A DNA stretch of 64,000 nucleotides from positions 2,728,001-2,792,000 of the forward strand of contig NZ_CP013232.1 in the NCBI RefSeq assembly GCF_001584145.1. The letters are read 5' to 3'. The DNA is from Collimonas fungivorans (GTDB lineage: Bacteria > Pseudomonadota > Gammaproteobacteria > Burkholderiales > Burkholderiaceae_D). Made by a program: the position numbers and the translations under genes. This document shows, one piece after another, positions 6,937 through 15,001 of the stretch (position 1 is its first letter; each line of letters opens with the position of its first letter). The notes under the pieces were generated by a model, which saw nothing but the letters and a program-made list of their open reading frames with translations, did not search any database and was not told the DNA's origin.

Positions 6937-8301
6937 ATGTCTACATCTACAGCAACGCAACAAATCACGGCGCCGGCCGCCGCCGCAGAACAGCAAACAG
7001 CACAGCAAACGGCAATGGCGGCAGCCACCCGTTCGCCGCGCAAGGCCGCGCTCGCCAGCTGGATCGGCAGCGCCGTCGAATACTACGATTTTTTCATCTA
7101 CGGCACCGCCGCGGCGCTGGTGTTCGGCAAGATATTTTTTCCCTCGTTCGACCCGATAGCCGGCACCGTGGCGGCGTTCGCCACCTTCGGCGTCGGCTAC
7201 GTGACACGGCCGATAGGGGCGGTGCTGCTGGGCCATATCGGCGACCGGCACGGGCGCAAGAAAGTACTCACGTTCACCTTGCTGCTGATGGGCATCTCTA
7301 CCTTCATGGTCGGCTTGCTGCCGACCTATGGACAAGTCGGCATCAGCGCGCCGGTCATGCTGGTGGTGTTGCGCATGCTGCAAGGCGTGTCGGCGGCAGG
7401 CGAGCAAGCCGGCGCCAATTCGATGACGCTGGAGCATGCGCCGCCGCATCGGCGCGCCTTTTTCACCAGCTTTACCCTGAGCGGAACCCAGGCCGGCCTG
7501 ATCCTGGCGACCCTGGTGTTCCTGCCGATCTCGGCGCTGCCGGAAGAACAGCTGTTGTCCTGGGGCTGGCGCATCCCGTTTTTCCTGAGTGCGATCGTCG
7601 TACTGGTGGGTATCTGGGTACGCCGCACCTTGCCCGAGACGCCGGCCTTCGAACAAGAGAAATCGCACAAGCAAACCAGGCTGCCGCTGGCGGTGCTGCT
7701 GCGCGAACACAAGAAAAGCCTGGCGCGCGTCATCTTTGCGGCCCAGATCTCGGTGGTGAGCACCATCTTCAGCGTGTTCACGCTGTCATATGCGGTCAAC
7801 ACCATGCACATCGCCCGCGCTACCATGCTGACTGTGCTGATCCTGGCGAACGTCGTCGCATTGGCCGCGATCCCGGCGTTCGCTGCCTTGTCGGACCGCA
7901 TCGGCCGCAAACCGGTGTTCATCTTCGGTGCACTGGGTTCCGCCTGCCTGATCTGGCCCTACTTGTGGTGCATCAGCCAGGCCAATATCCCGTTGATTTT
8001 TGTGTTCGGCCTGTTGTTGTCCGGTGTTGTGTATAGTGCGGCGAACGGCGTCTGGCCATCCCTGTACGGCGAAATGTTCGATACCCGGGTGCGCCTGTCC
8101 GGCATGGCGATCGGCACCCAGATCGGCTTTGCCCTGGGCGGTTTTGCTCCGACCATCAGCGCGGCGATCCTGAAGCCGGGCGCTGACGGCTGGATGCCGG
8201 TGGCGGTATTCGTCAGCGCTACCGCGGTGATCGCCGCCATCTCGGCGGCTACCGCGCGCGAGACTTATCGCACGCCCATGCAAGAGCTGGGCAAAGCGTA
8301 A
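6937..8301 (+). CDS. MFS metabolite:H+ symporter (MHS family)
   Basis: 454 aa, twelve predicted membrane spans after a ~45-residue Ala/Gln-rich N-terminal tail. MHS hallmarks: S-A-V-E-Y-Y-D-F-F-I-Y-G in helix 1, the loop 2-3 signature G-D-R-H-G-R-K, and L-R-M-L-Q-G in helix 4. MHS carriers import organic acids (shikimate, alpha-ketoglutarate, proline/betaine, benzoate-type). SD GAGGA precedes the ATG at 6937. It follows the porin by 80 bp and precedes shiA by 30 bp, so it is probably co-transcribed. Candidate substrates are quinate or protocatechuate, inferred from the neighbours; its helix-4 region differs from that of ShiA, suggesting a different substrate. Confidence 0.85.
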   Translation: MSTSTATQQITAPAAAAEQQTAQQTAMAAATRSPRKAALASWIGSAVEYYDFFIYGTAAALVFGKIFFPSFDPIAGTVAAFATFGVGYVTRPIGAVLLGHIGDRHGRKKVLTFTLLLMGISTFMVGLLPTYGQVGISAPVMLVVLRMLQGVSAAGEQAGANSMTLEHAPPHRRAFFTSFTLSGTQAGLILATLVFLPISALPEEQLLSWGWRIPFFLSAIVVLVGIWVRRTLPETPAFEQEKSHKQTRLPLAVLLREHKKSLARVIFAAQISVVSTIFSVFTLSYAVNTMHIARATMLTVLILANVVALAAIPAFAALSDRIGRKPVFIFGALGSACLIWPYLWCISQANIPLIFVFGLLLSGVVYSAANGVWPSLYGEMFDTRVRLSGMAIGTQIGFALGGFAPTISAAILKPGADGWMPVAVFVSATAVIAAISAATARETYRTPMQELGKA

Positions 8302-8331
8302 GCAGCACGAACCGATCATCCGGAGACGATA

Positions 8332-9687
8332 ATGAAGATAAAAACTCATGCAACTGGAAACATCTCGGCAAGCCGCAGGGCGCGCAAAGCGGCGCTCGGC
8401 AGTTTTGTCGGTGCGGTGGTCGACTGGTATGACTTCCTGTTGTACGGCATCACAGCGGCCCTGGTGTTCAACAGCCAGTTCTTTCCCAATGCCAGTCCGA
8501 CCATAGGTACGCTGGCGGCTTTCGCCACGTTCGGCGTGGGTTTCCTGTTCCGGCCGCTGGGCGGCATCGTGTTCGGACATTTCGGCGACCGGCTTGGCAG
8601 GAAACGCATGCTGGTGATTACCGTGATGATGATGGGCGTGTCGACGGCGCTGATCGGCCTGTTGCCGACATACGCCAGCATTGGCTGGTACGCGCCGCTG
8701 GCGCTGGTCGTGCTGCGCGCCTTGCAAGGTTTTGCAGTCGGCGGCGAGTGGGGCGGGGCAGCGCTGATGGCGGTCGAAAGCGCGCCGGAAGGGAAAAAGG
8801 CTTTCTACAGCAGCGGCGTGCAAGTCGGTTACGGCGTCGGCCTGGTGCTGGCAACCGGCATCGTGTCGATCCTCACCCATACGCTGAGCAACGATGCCTT
8901 CATGTCCTGGGGCTGGCGCGTCCCTTTCCTGGTCAGCATCGTGCTGGTGCTGGTGGCGGCGTGGATACGCTCGACCATGGAGGAATCCCAGGAATTCGTC
9001 GAGAAAGTCGGCGGTGAACACAAGGTGAAAGTACCGTTGCTGGCCGCCTTGCGCAACCATCCCGAGAGTTTCCTGCTGATCATTGCCTTGCGCATGGCGG
9101 AAATGTTCACGATGTACATCGTCACTGCATTTGCCCTGGCTTATTCAACCAAAAACCTTGGCATGTCGCGCGACCTGTTCCTGAACATCAGCCTGCTGGT
9201 CGGCGCCGTGAGTTGTGTGACGATCCCGGCTTTCGCGATGCTGGCCGACCGGATCGGGCTTAAGCGCGTGTATGTAACCGGCGCGGTGATCGGACTGCTG
9301 TCCGCAGTGCCGTTTTTCCTCGCCATGGAAGCCCGTTCGGTCGCCTGGATCGTGATCTTCTCCGTGCTGCTGGCCAATATTGCGCACGACATGGTGGTCA
9401 GCGTGCAGCAACCGCTGTTCACCGAATTTTTCGGCGCCGAATACCGCTACAGCGGCGCTGGCGTTGGTTACCAGTTCGCCAGCGTGGTCTGCGGCGGGTT
9501 TACGCCGTTCATCGCAACCGCCTTGCTGGGCGTTGACGGCAGCTGGCATGCCGTGGCGGCCTATCTCGCAGGCGGCTGCCTGCTGTCGGTGATAGTCTCG
9601 GCGCGCATGGAAATGGGGAGCCGCTCGGCCAGGCCGAACGCAACGACACCTTATCCACGGTCCGTGGATTCGAGACCGGCGGCCTGA
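8332..9687 (+). CDS. shiA: Shikimate:H+ symporter ShiA
   Basis: 451 aa, MHS-family MFS carrier. It follows E. coli ShiA closely along its length as I remember that sequence: F-V-G-A-V-V-D-W-Y-D-F-L-L-Y-G-I-T-A-A-L near the N-terminus, G-H-F-G-D-R-L-G-R-K in loop 2-3, F-A-V-G-G-E-W-G-G-A-A-L in helix 4, S-S-G-V-Q-V-G-Y-G-V-G-L, and N-I-A-H-D-M-V-V-S-V-Q-Q-P in helix 10. SD CGGAG precedes the ATG. It is the last gene of the quinate/shikimate cluster and ends 25 bp from the convergent alkC gene. It imports shikimate for conversion by the 2.9-5.5 kb genes. Confidence 0.9.
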   Translation: MKIKTHATGNISASRRARKAALGSFVGAVVDWYDFLLYGITAALVFNSQFFPNASPTIGTLAAFATFGVGFLFRPLGGIVFGHFGDRLGRKRMLVITVMMMGVSTALIGLLPTYASIGWYAPLALVVLRALQGFAVGGEWGGAALMAVESAPEGKKAFYSSGVQVGYGVGLVLATGIVSILTHTLSNDAFMSWGWRVPFLVSIVLVLVAAWIRSTMEESQEFVEKVGGEHKVKVPLLAALRNHPESFLLIIALRMAEMFTMYIVTAFALAYSTKNLGMSRDLFLNISLLVGAVSCVTIPAFAMLADRIGLKRVYVTGAVIGLLSAVPFFLAMEARSVAWIVIFSVLLANIAHDMVVSVQQPLFTEFFGAEYRYSGAGVGYQFASVVCGGFTPFIATALLGVDGSWHAVAAYLAGGCLLSVIVSARMEMGSRSARPNATTPYPRSVDSRPAA

Positions 9688-9711
9688 AGCATGCCGGCCT
9701 CGGCAGACGGT

Positions 9712-10818
9712 TCATTTTCCGCCACAGTCCAATTCAAAAAAGCCGTGCGCCATTGGCAGGCCATTGACCAGGATTTCGATTTCATGCCGCCCCGGGTAAT
9801 GCACGCGCGTGGTGAAATCCCGGATGCTCTGGCTGCGCTCGATGGATACGCGCTGCGCGCCCTCCAGCGTCAGCTCCTTGAGCTTGAAAACCTTGGCCGC
9901 GGTCGCGCCCGATTTTTTCACGTAATGCATCTTGTAGTCGATCACCAGGCGCTGGCTTGCCGCCGATTTTGATGCAAGATCAAACGACAGGGTCACGCGC
10001 TCGCCCAATGCAAGCTGGCGCGGCGTCACCGCGAACTTGCTGATTTTTACTTCCGGGATGCCGCCGGCGCCGATGACTGCCAGCGCCCGCACGTTGCCGG
10101 CCTTGATCAGCGAGCGCAGCGCGTGCCTGGCGATCCAGGCGCTATGGGGATGGTCGAGCGGCCAGGCGGCGAGGCGGTCCAGCACCCAGTCCGGATGCGA
10201 TTTGGTGACGTCGTTCAGGTGGTTGGCGACCGATTTGCGGACATACAGGCTGGGATCCGCGCGCAGGTTTTCCAGGATGGGCGCCGCCAGTGCCGGATCG
10301 GCAAGGATGGCGTCGAGCCGGAACGACCACGGCAGGCGCGGGCGGCTACCTTCGCTGGCGAGGCGGCGCACGGCCTCGCTGTCGTCGCGTGACCAGGTTT
10401 CCATGATGGCCAGCGCTCGTTGCAGGTCGGCGCGCAGGAATTCGCGCACGGCGAATTCGGAGGAACCGAAGCCGGTGAAATACTTGAGCGCATCCATTGA
10501 CCAGTCAAAATCGTCCAGGCCATGCTGGCCCACGTAATCAGGCAGGACCAGGGTGGCGAAACCGTGATCCATGCGCGGCGCCAGCGCGCGCAGGATCTTG
10601 AGCGCCTTGCGGTAATCCGCCGGCAGGGTCGCGTGCAAGGCTTCCGTCATGCGGCGCAGGCGCTGCATCAGGCTCAGGTCGTCGAGCCCGGCGAAGGCTA
10701 TCTTGAGAAAACGCTTGGCGTCGAACGCCGGGCAGATCGCCGCCAGCTCAAGCGCCACGCTGCGGAAGCGGGCCTTGTCAAAGATTTCTTTTAACGCGGT
10801 GTTTTCAGTGGCTGTCAT
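9712..10818 (-). CDS. alkC: DNA alkylation repair glycosylase AlkC with C-terminal Ig-like domain
   Basis: 368 aa. Residues ~1-250 are helical HEAT-like repeats of the AlkC/AlkD glycosylase superfamily (L-P-D-Y-V-G-Q-H-G, F-T-G-F-G-S-S-E-F-A-V-R-E-F-L, then S-L-Y-V-R-K-S-V-A-N-H-L-N-D). Residues ~260-368 form a beta-rich segment resembling the immunoglobulin-like DNA-binding domain described for one AlkC subtype. AlkC excises 3-methyladenine and 3-methylcytosine without flipping the base. It is monocistronic and convergent with shiA. A large hairpin lies upstream between it and the SDR gene. No LexA or Ada box is evident. Confidence 0.85.
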   Translation of the reverse strand: MTATENTALKEIFDKARFRSVALELAAICPAFDAKRFLKIAFAGLDDLSLMQRLRRMTEALHATLPADYRKALKILRALAPRMDHGFATLVLPDYVGQHGLDDFDWSMDALKYFTGFGSSEFAVREFLRADLQRALAIMETWSRDDSEAVRRLASEGSRPRLPWSFRLDAILADPALAAPILENLRADPSLYVRKSVANHLNDVTKSHPDWVLDRLAAWPLDHPHSAWIARHALRSLIKAGNVRALAVIGAGGIPEVKISKFAVTPRQLALGERVTLSFDLASKSAASQRLVIDYKMHYVKKSGATAAKVFKLKELTLEGAQRVSIERSQSIRDFTTRVHYPGRHEIEILVNGLPMAHGFFELDCGGK

Positions 10819-10870
10819 GTTCTGTTCCCAGGCCGGATCGGTTTATTGCCTCCGAAAACGACAGCATAAC

Positions 10871-10903
10871 CGCAGCTCCTGACAGATGCTGTCAGGAGCT
10901 GCG
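10871..10903. repeat. Perfect 15-bp stem, 3-nt loop hairpin
   Basis: CGCAGCTCCTGACAG at 10871-10885 and its exact inverse at 10889-10903 are separated by ATG. It lies between the SDR stop (10920, minus strand) and the alkC start (10818, minus strand). On the minus strand no T-run follows; on the plus strand TTTTTT comes 12 nt later. It may terminate SDR transcription, shield mRNA ends, or be a REP-like element. Confidence 0.5.
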
Positions 10904-10919
10904 GGCGAGCTTCGGTTTT

Positions 10920-11708
10920 TTAACGCCGATACCGCTCTGCCGCATGCTCTTGGGCGAAGTTGGGCAACATGGCCTGGCGCGCCGTGTTGAAGCTTTCCCA
11001 TTGGCCGGCGTCGGGCAAGGACGGGATGGTTATCTGCTCGCGGCGGTCGAAACCAAGCAACGCCGCATCGACCAGTTCGCCCACCTCCATGACTCCCTGC
11101 AGCGCATTGACATCGCGTCCGGAGCGCTCCCAGATCTCGGTACGGGTCGCTGCCGGCAGCACGGCTTGCACGTACAATCCGCGCGCGCCGAGTTCGGCGT
11201 TCAGGGCTTGCGAGTAAGTCAAGACATAGGCCTTGGTCGCACCATACACACCGAGCGGGAATTCCGGCGCCAGCGCCACCACCGAAGCAATGTTCACGAT
11301 TGCTCCTTCGCCCTGGGCCACGAAGCGCGGAATGACTGCGGCCGCAAGCCGCGTCACGGCGGTGATGTTGAGGCGGATCAGGCGATCCTGCAGCTCGACG
11401 TCCGCATCCAGAAACCCGCCCGGCGCCGCAGCCCCGGCGTTATTGACCAGCAGCCCGATCCGCGCATCCTCGCGCAGGCGGGCCTCGACCAGCTTCAGGT
11501 CGGAGGCATCTGTCAGGTCGGCCTTGATGATGTCGATGCTGACGCCGGTTTCCGCGCGCAGGCGCGAGGCCAGCGCCTCCATGCGCACCTGGTCGCGCGC
11601 CACCAGCACGAGGTCGTGTCCGCGGCCGGCCAGGCGCTCAGCATAAGTGGCGCCGATGCCGCCGGATGCGCCGGTGATGAGTACGGTAGTTTTAGTTTGC
11701 TTGGTCAT
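10920..11708 (-). CDS. Short-chain dehydrogenase/reductase
   Basis: 262 aa classical SDR. The NAD(P) motif T-G-A-S-G-G-I-G lies near residue 12; N-N-A-G-A, Ser in N-I-A-S-V and the catalytic Y-G-A-T-K follow in order. The start at 11708 is chosen because the in-frame extension upstream runs through the AT-rich divergent promoter shared with the TetR gene. Substrate unknown. The divergent TetR-family repressor at 11832 probably controls it, the common arrangement for inducible SDR/TetR pairs. Confidence 0.85.
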   Translation of the reverse strand: MTKQTKTTVLITGASGGIGATYAERLAGRGHDLVLVARDQVRMEALASRLRAETGVSIDIIKADLTDASDLKLVEARLREDARIGLLVNNAGAAAPGGFLDADVELQDRLIRLNITAVTRLAAAVIPRFVAQGEGAIVNIASVVALAPEFPLGVYGATKAYVLTYSQALNAELGARGLYVQAVLPAATRTEIWERSGRDVNALQGVMEVGELVDAALLGFDRREQITIPSLPDAGQWESFNTARQAMLPNFAQEHAAERYRR

Positions 11709-11831
11709 GATGAATCCTGGTTTTGATTGTTGAAAAGAAATGTAAATGATGAAATCACTATTCATTATGTACATCATGAATACAATCATGACGGTCATCA
11801 TATATAATGTCAAGCATCAAAAGGAGAAACC
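11709..11831. promoter_or_regulatory. SDR / TetR divergent promoter with palindromic sites
   Basis: An AT-rich 123-bp gap in GC-rich surroundings. ATGACGGTCAT at 11788-11798 is an inverted repeat (ATGAC/GTCAT around one base) that extends into ATCATGACGGTCATCAT. A second palindrome ATGTACAT lies at 11767-11774. TetR proteins usually repress themselves and the divergent gene through such sites; I infer this here. Confidence 0.4.
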
Positions 11832-12383
11832 ATGAAGATCAGCCGCGAACAGGTTGCCGAAAACCGCACGCGCATTCTTGATGCTGCTGCTCGCATGTTT
11901 CGCGAACGCGGCTTCGAAGGCGTCACCGTGGCGCAAATCATGAATGCCGCGAACCTTACACACGGCGCGTTTTACGGGCATTTCACATCCAAGGACGATT
12001 TGATCGCCCAGGCCTGCGCACATGTCTTGACGCCGCCTGCGGGCGTTCCCCATCCGGAGCGGATGGCCGATTTTGCCGCGCAATACCTGAGCGCCGCCCA
12101 TCGCGACGATCCGGGATGCGCCTGCCTGTTCTCGACGCTGGGTACGGAAGCTGTACGCGCCGGCGATGAGGTACGCCAAACCATGACCGAGAGCGTCCGG
12201 CGCCAGGTTGAGAAATTCAGCCGGAGTGCGCCAGGAAAAACCGCGGAGGAGCGGCGGCGTGCTGCGGTCGGCGGCTGGTCAGCCATGATCGGGGCGCTGA
12301 TGCTGGCGCGCCTGGTCGACGATACCGAGTTGTCCGATCAATTGCTGGCGGATACACTGGCGTGGCTAGAGGCAGGGAAATAA
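11832..12383 (+). CDS. TetR-family transcriptional regulator
   Basis: 183 aa. The N-terminal HTH is typical: R-T-R-I-L-D-A-A-A-R-M-F-R-E-R-G-F-E-G, then V-A-Q-I-M-N-A-A-N-L-T-H-G-A-F-Y-G-H-F at ~30-50. The C-terminal ligand domain carries C-L-F-S-T-L-G-T-E-A-V-R and a repeat-type helix found in the QacR/NemR-like branch. SD AGGAG is 6 nt from the ATG. It is divergent from the SDR gene at 10920-11708, its likely target. The inducer is unknown. Confidence 0.88.
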   Translation: MKISREQVAENRTRILDAAARMFRERGFEGVTVAQIMNAANLTHGAFYGHFTSKDDLIAQACAHVLTPPAGVPHPERMADFAAQYLSAAHRDDPGCACLFSTLGTEAVRAGDEVRQTMTESVRRQVEKFSRSAPGKTAEERRRAAVGGWSAMIGALMLARLVDDTELSDQLLADTLAWLEAGK

Positions 12384-12443
12384 ATGTTGTCATCAGGCAG
12401 TCATTGAAAGAAGCCATAATCGCCGAATTCAATTTCATCCCAA

Positions 12444-13853
12444 ATGGCCATGCATCTCTCAGATACCCGTCGCACCTCCCGTCCAGTCCTGATCCTGACC
12501 CAGCTCGCCGCTGCCGCTGCATTGACCGCCTGCGGCGGAAGCGGCGACAGCAGCAACCTGGCCTCGGCCAAATTCCAGACCCTGGATGGCGCCGCGCCGC
12601 TGGTGATCGGGCATCGCGGGCTACCGGGGCTGTATCCGGAAGAGACGCAGCCGTCTTATGAAGCCGCGGCCGACGTCGGCGCCGATTCGCTGGAAGAAGA
12701 CCTGCACCTGAGCAAGGATTGCGTGCTGGTTGCCCGCCACAATCCGTGGCTGAGCGATAACACCAACATCACCACCGTGGCCCAGACCAATGCCACCGTG
12801 GCAGCGCGCAAACGCACCGTGCCGGGCGTGCTGGTGAATGTCAGCTACTCGCTCGCCACCTACGGCGGCCCGGCGCAATACCTGAGCGACCTGACCGATC
12901 CCAACGATCCGAAATCGGTGTTGAAATCGCTGGTGGTGGACGGCGAGGACCATACCGGCGACTGGTCGATTACCGACTTCACCGTCGCCGAGCTGAAACA
13001 ATGGATAGGCGGCACCACCTACGATGCGCGCGACCAGCGGCCGACAGCGCTGAACGGCAAATACCCGATCCTGACAATGCAGGAGATCATCGATATCGCC
13101 AAGGCCAAGGGCGCCGCCAGCGGCCGCACGATTTCGATCTATCCGGAATCCAAGAACCCCTACTGGAACAATGCGCAAGCCATCGCCAACGGCTGCGGCA
13201 GCGGCAAGCACCCGTTCGAAGATGCGATCATCAAGCTCATCAAGGACAACAACCTGAACAGCAAGACTGCGCCGATCTATGTGCAGAGCTTCGATCCGGC
13301 CAGCCTGAAGTACATGCGCTCCGCCGGCCTGAATACGAAGATGGTGCAGCTGGTCGACGGCAACGATGTCAACTACAAGACCGGCGAAATGATTTACCAG
13401 ACCAACGATGTCTATAATTTCGTCGACGGCCGGCCATATAGCTGGACGCTGGCCGGCGACGGCCGTTATTTCGGCGCCATGCTGACGCCGGCCGGGCTGG
13501 CCGAAATCAAGACCTATGCCGACGGCATCGGGCCCTGGAAACCGCAGGTGATGGCGCATACCATCGTGCCATTCAAAGCCACCAACGCCGACGGCACGCC
13601 GTACACCGGCTCGCTGGCCGACGTCAACACGGTCACGCCCACCAGCCTGATCGCCGATGCGCACAAGGCTGGCCTGTTCGTGCACTCCTATACTTTCCGC
13701 AACGAGCAGAAATACCTGGCCGGCATCTACAAGGGCGATCCGAGCGCGGAGTTCCTGACTTACTTCCGCGCCGGGATCGATGGCGTGTTCACCGATTTCG
13801 CCAACACCGGGGTGGCTGCGCGCACTGCCTTTATCAAGGAATCCAGGCAATAA
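12444..13853 (+). CDS. Glycerophosphodiester phosphodiesterase, lipoprotein
   Basis: 469 aa. An N-terminal signal with lipobox L-T-A-C (Cys ~30) makes it a lipoprotein. The GDPD domain begins at V-I-G-H-R-G with the catalytic His, continues with P-E-E-T-Q-P-S-Y, the metal pair E-E-D-L, and the second His in V-A-R-H-N where most GDPDs have H-D. It is longer than E. coli GlpQ (~358 aa) because of insertions after the first strands. It would hydrolyse deacylated phospholipid diesters to glycerol-3-phosphate in the periplasm. Start is ATG 12444 or 12450; no clear SD. It follows TetR by 60 bp and looks monocistronic. Confidence 0.85.
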   Translation: MAMHLSDTRRTSRPVLILTQLAAAAALTACGGSGDSSNLASAKFQTLDGAAPLVIGHRGLPGLYPEETQPSYEAAADVGADSLEEDLHLSKDCVLVARHNPWLSDNTNITTVAQTNATVAARKRTVPGVLVNVSYSLATYGGPAQYLSDLTDPNDPKSVLKSLVVDGEDHTGDWSITDFTVAELKQWIGGTTYDARDQRPTALNGKYPILTMQEIIDIAKAKGAASGRTISIYPESKNPYWNNAQAIANGCGSGKHPFEDAIIKLIKDNNLNSKTAPIYVQSFDPASLKYMRSAGLNTKMVQLVDGNDVNYKTGEMIYQTNDVYNFVDGRPYSWTLAGDGRYFGAMLTPAGLAEIKTYADGIGPWKPQVMAHTIVPFKATNADGTPYTGSLADVNTVTPTSLIADAHKAGLFVHSYTFRNEQKYLAGIYKGDPSAEFLTYFRAGIDGVFTDFANTGVAARTAFIKESRQ

Positions 13854-13884
13854 GGCGGCAGCAGCGGCGGCAGCAGCGGCGGCT

Positions 13885-14610
13885 TCAGGCGTAGCTCAGC
13901 CTGGGCTGGAAATCGCCGCGGCCTTCCGGCATGACGTCGAACAGGTTCCACATCGGATCCAGCATGTCGTTGTGGCGGTAGTCCTGGCCGGGCTCGGACG
14001 GTACGTAAAGCATCTCCGAGCCCCAGGTATGGCGGATCAGACCGTCGCTGCGGTGGAATACGTTGAGCATCGGCATGTCCCATTCTTCACCATCCTTGAA
14101 GTCCTGCTGCCTGCGCATCTGCGGGCTGAGGGCGCTGGAATCGCCGAAGTAGTCGCTGTCGTAGCCGTTGCCGTCGGTGGACAGCAGGTGCAGCCCGCGC
14201 CAGCCGCGTTCCTTGGCGAAAGCGAGGAGATCCGCCAACGGCCGCTTGGCGACCACCACGAAGTTGAGACGCTGGTCGATGTGCCGTACCTGGCCATCGA
14301 TGCCGTCGAGGAAATGGGTGCAGCCGGGGCAGGGCCGCTTGCGCTCCGGGCCGTACATGAAACTGTAGATCGCCAGCGTATCCTTGCCGGACGCGAACAG
14401 TTCCGAAACATGCACCGGACCGTCGACGCCGACAAAACGATAATCCTGTTTCAATTCGCCGCCTGGAGGCAGGGCACGGCGCCGGGCGGCGACGCTCTCG
14501 ATCTGGCGCCGCAGCGCCATCTCCTCGGCTAGCAGGGCGGCGCGGGCGCTACGGTAATCGGCGCTCTCGCCGGGAAAACGAAGTTGCTGCAGTTCAGGTC
14601 TGGTCGACAT
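13885..14610 (-). CDS. DUF899 thioredoxin-like protein
   Basis: 241 aa, DUF899 family. After a helical N-terminus (E-M-A-L-R-R-Q-I-E-S-V-A-A-R-R-R-A-L-P), the thioredoxin-like fold contains the family motif Y-S-F-M-Y-G-P-E-R and C-P-G-C-T-H-F-L-D-G, then the F-V-V-V-A-K-R-P-L strand, and W-D-M-P-M-L-N-V-F near the end. No signal peptide. SD AAGGAG is 7 nt upstream. The biochemical role of the family is not established. It is convergent with the GDPD gene; the 31-bp gap between them contains GGCGGCAGCA repeated in tandem. Confidence 0.8.
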   Translation of the reverse strand: MSTRPELQQLRFPGESADYRSARAALLAEEMALRRQIESVAARRRALPPGGELKQDYRFVGVDGPVHVSELFASGKDTLAIYSFMYGPERKRPCPGCTHFLDGIDGQVRHIDQRLNFVVVAKRPLADLLAFAKERGWRGLHLLSTDGNGYDSDYFGDSSALSPQMRRQQDFKDGEEWDMPMLNVFHRSDGLIRHTWGSEMLYVPSEPGQDYRHNDMLDPMWNLFDVMPEGRGDFQPRLSYA

Positions 14611-15001
14611 GACAAGCTCCTTTGTCTGGCGTTCAAGCGATCAGTATATGTCCAGGCCGGATGCCGTTACAAGCCGGATACATATGGCACTTGTCACCTG
14701 ATTGCAAGTTTGCTGTTTATCCATTTGTGCCTATCTTTTAAGAGTGGATCGCCACTAGCAACTTGGACACTTTCCAACCTATAACTTAGGTCGGCAGGAG
14801 AGCGATGAGGCACAATGTTGATCTAAGTAAATATTTCTTGAAATCATCATTCTGATGGTCTAGCTTGGTATTGCCTCTTCGCATTTCAAGCGCGTAATTC
14901 ACGCGTCGTCATCGTTCTGATTCAACCAGGTCCCGTCGTCCCTTGATATGTCGCTTGGGAGGGAGAATCTTTTTCGTTAATTAAATTAGAGGAGCACGAA
15001 C
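14611..15001. other. Intergenic region with no supported gene
   Basis: 391 bp of lower GC between the divergent DUF899 and HAF-repeat genes. It must hold promoters for both. AGGAGC lies just upstream of the ATG at 15002. I see no long dyad, tRNA or credible short ORF. Confidence 0.6.

Noticed and set aside
7786..9060. 424-codon minus-strand open frame across the two MHS transporters
   Set aside because: It spans the junction of two well-supported genes on the other strand and has the His/Gln/Arg-rich composition of antisense reading.
12621..13850. 409-codon minus-strand open frame
   Set aside because: It is antisense to the glycerophosphodiesterase and has no recognisable motif.
13855..13880. 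GGCGGCAGCA tandem repeat possibly being a microsatellite or CRISPR start
   Set aside because: Only two copies, no spacers. Simple GC-rich triplet repetition between convergent genes.
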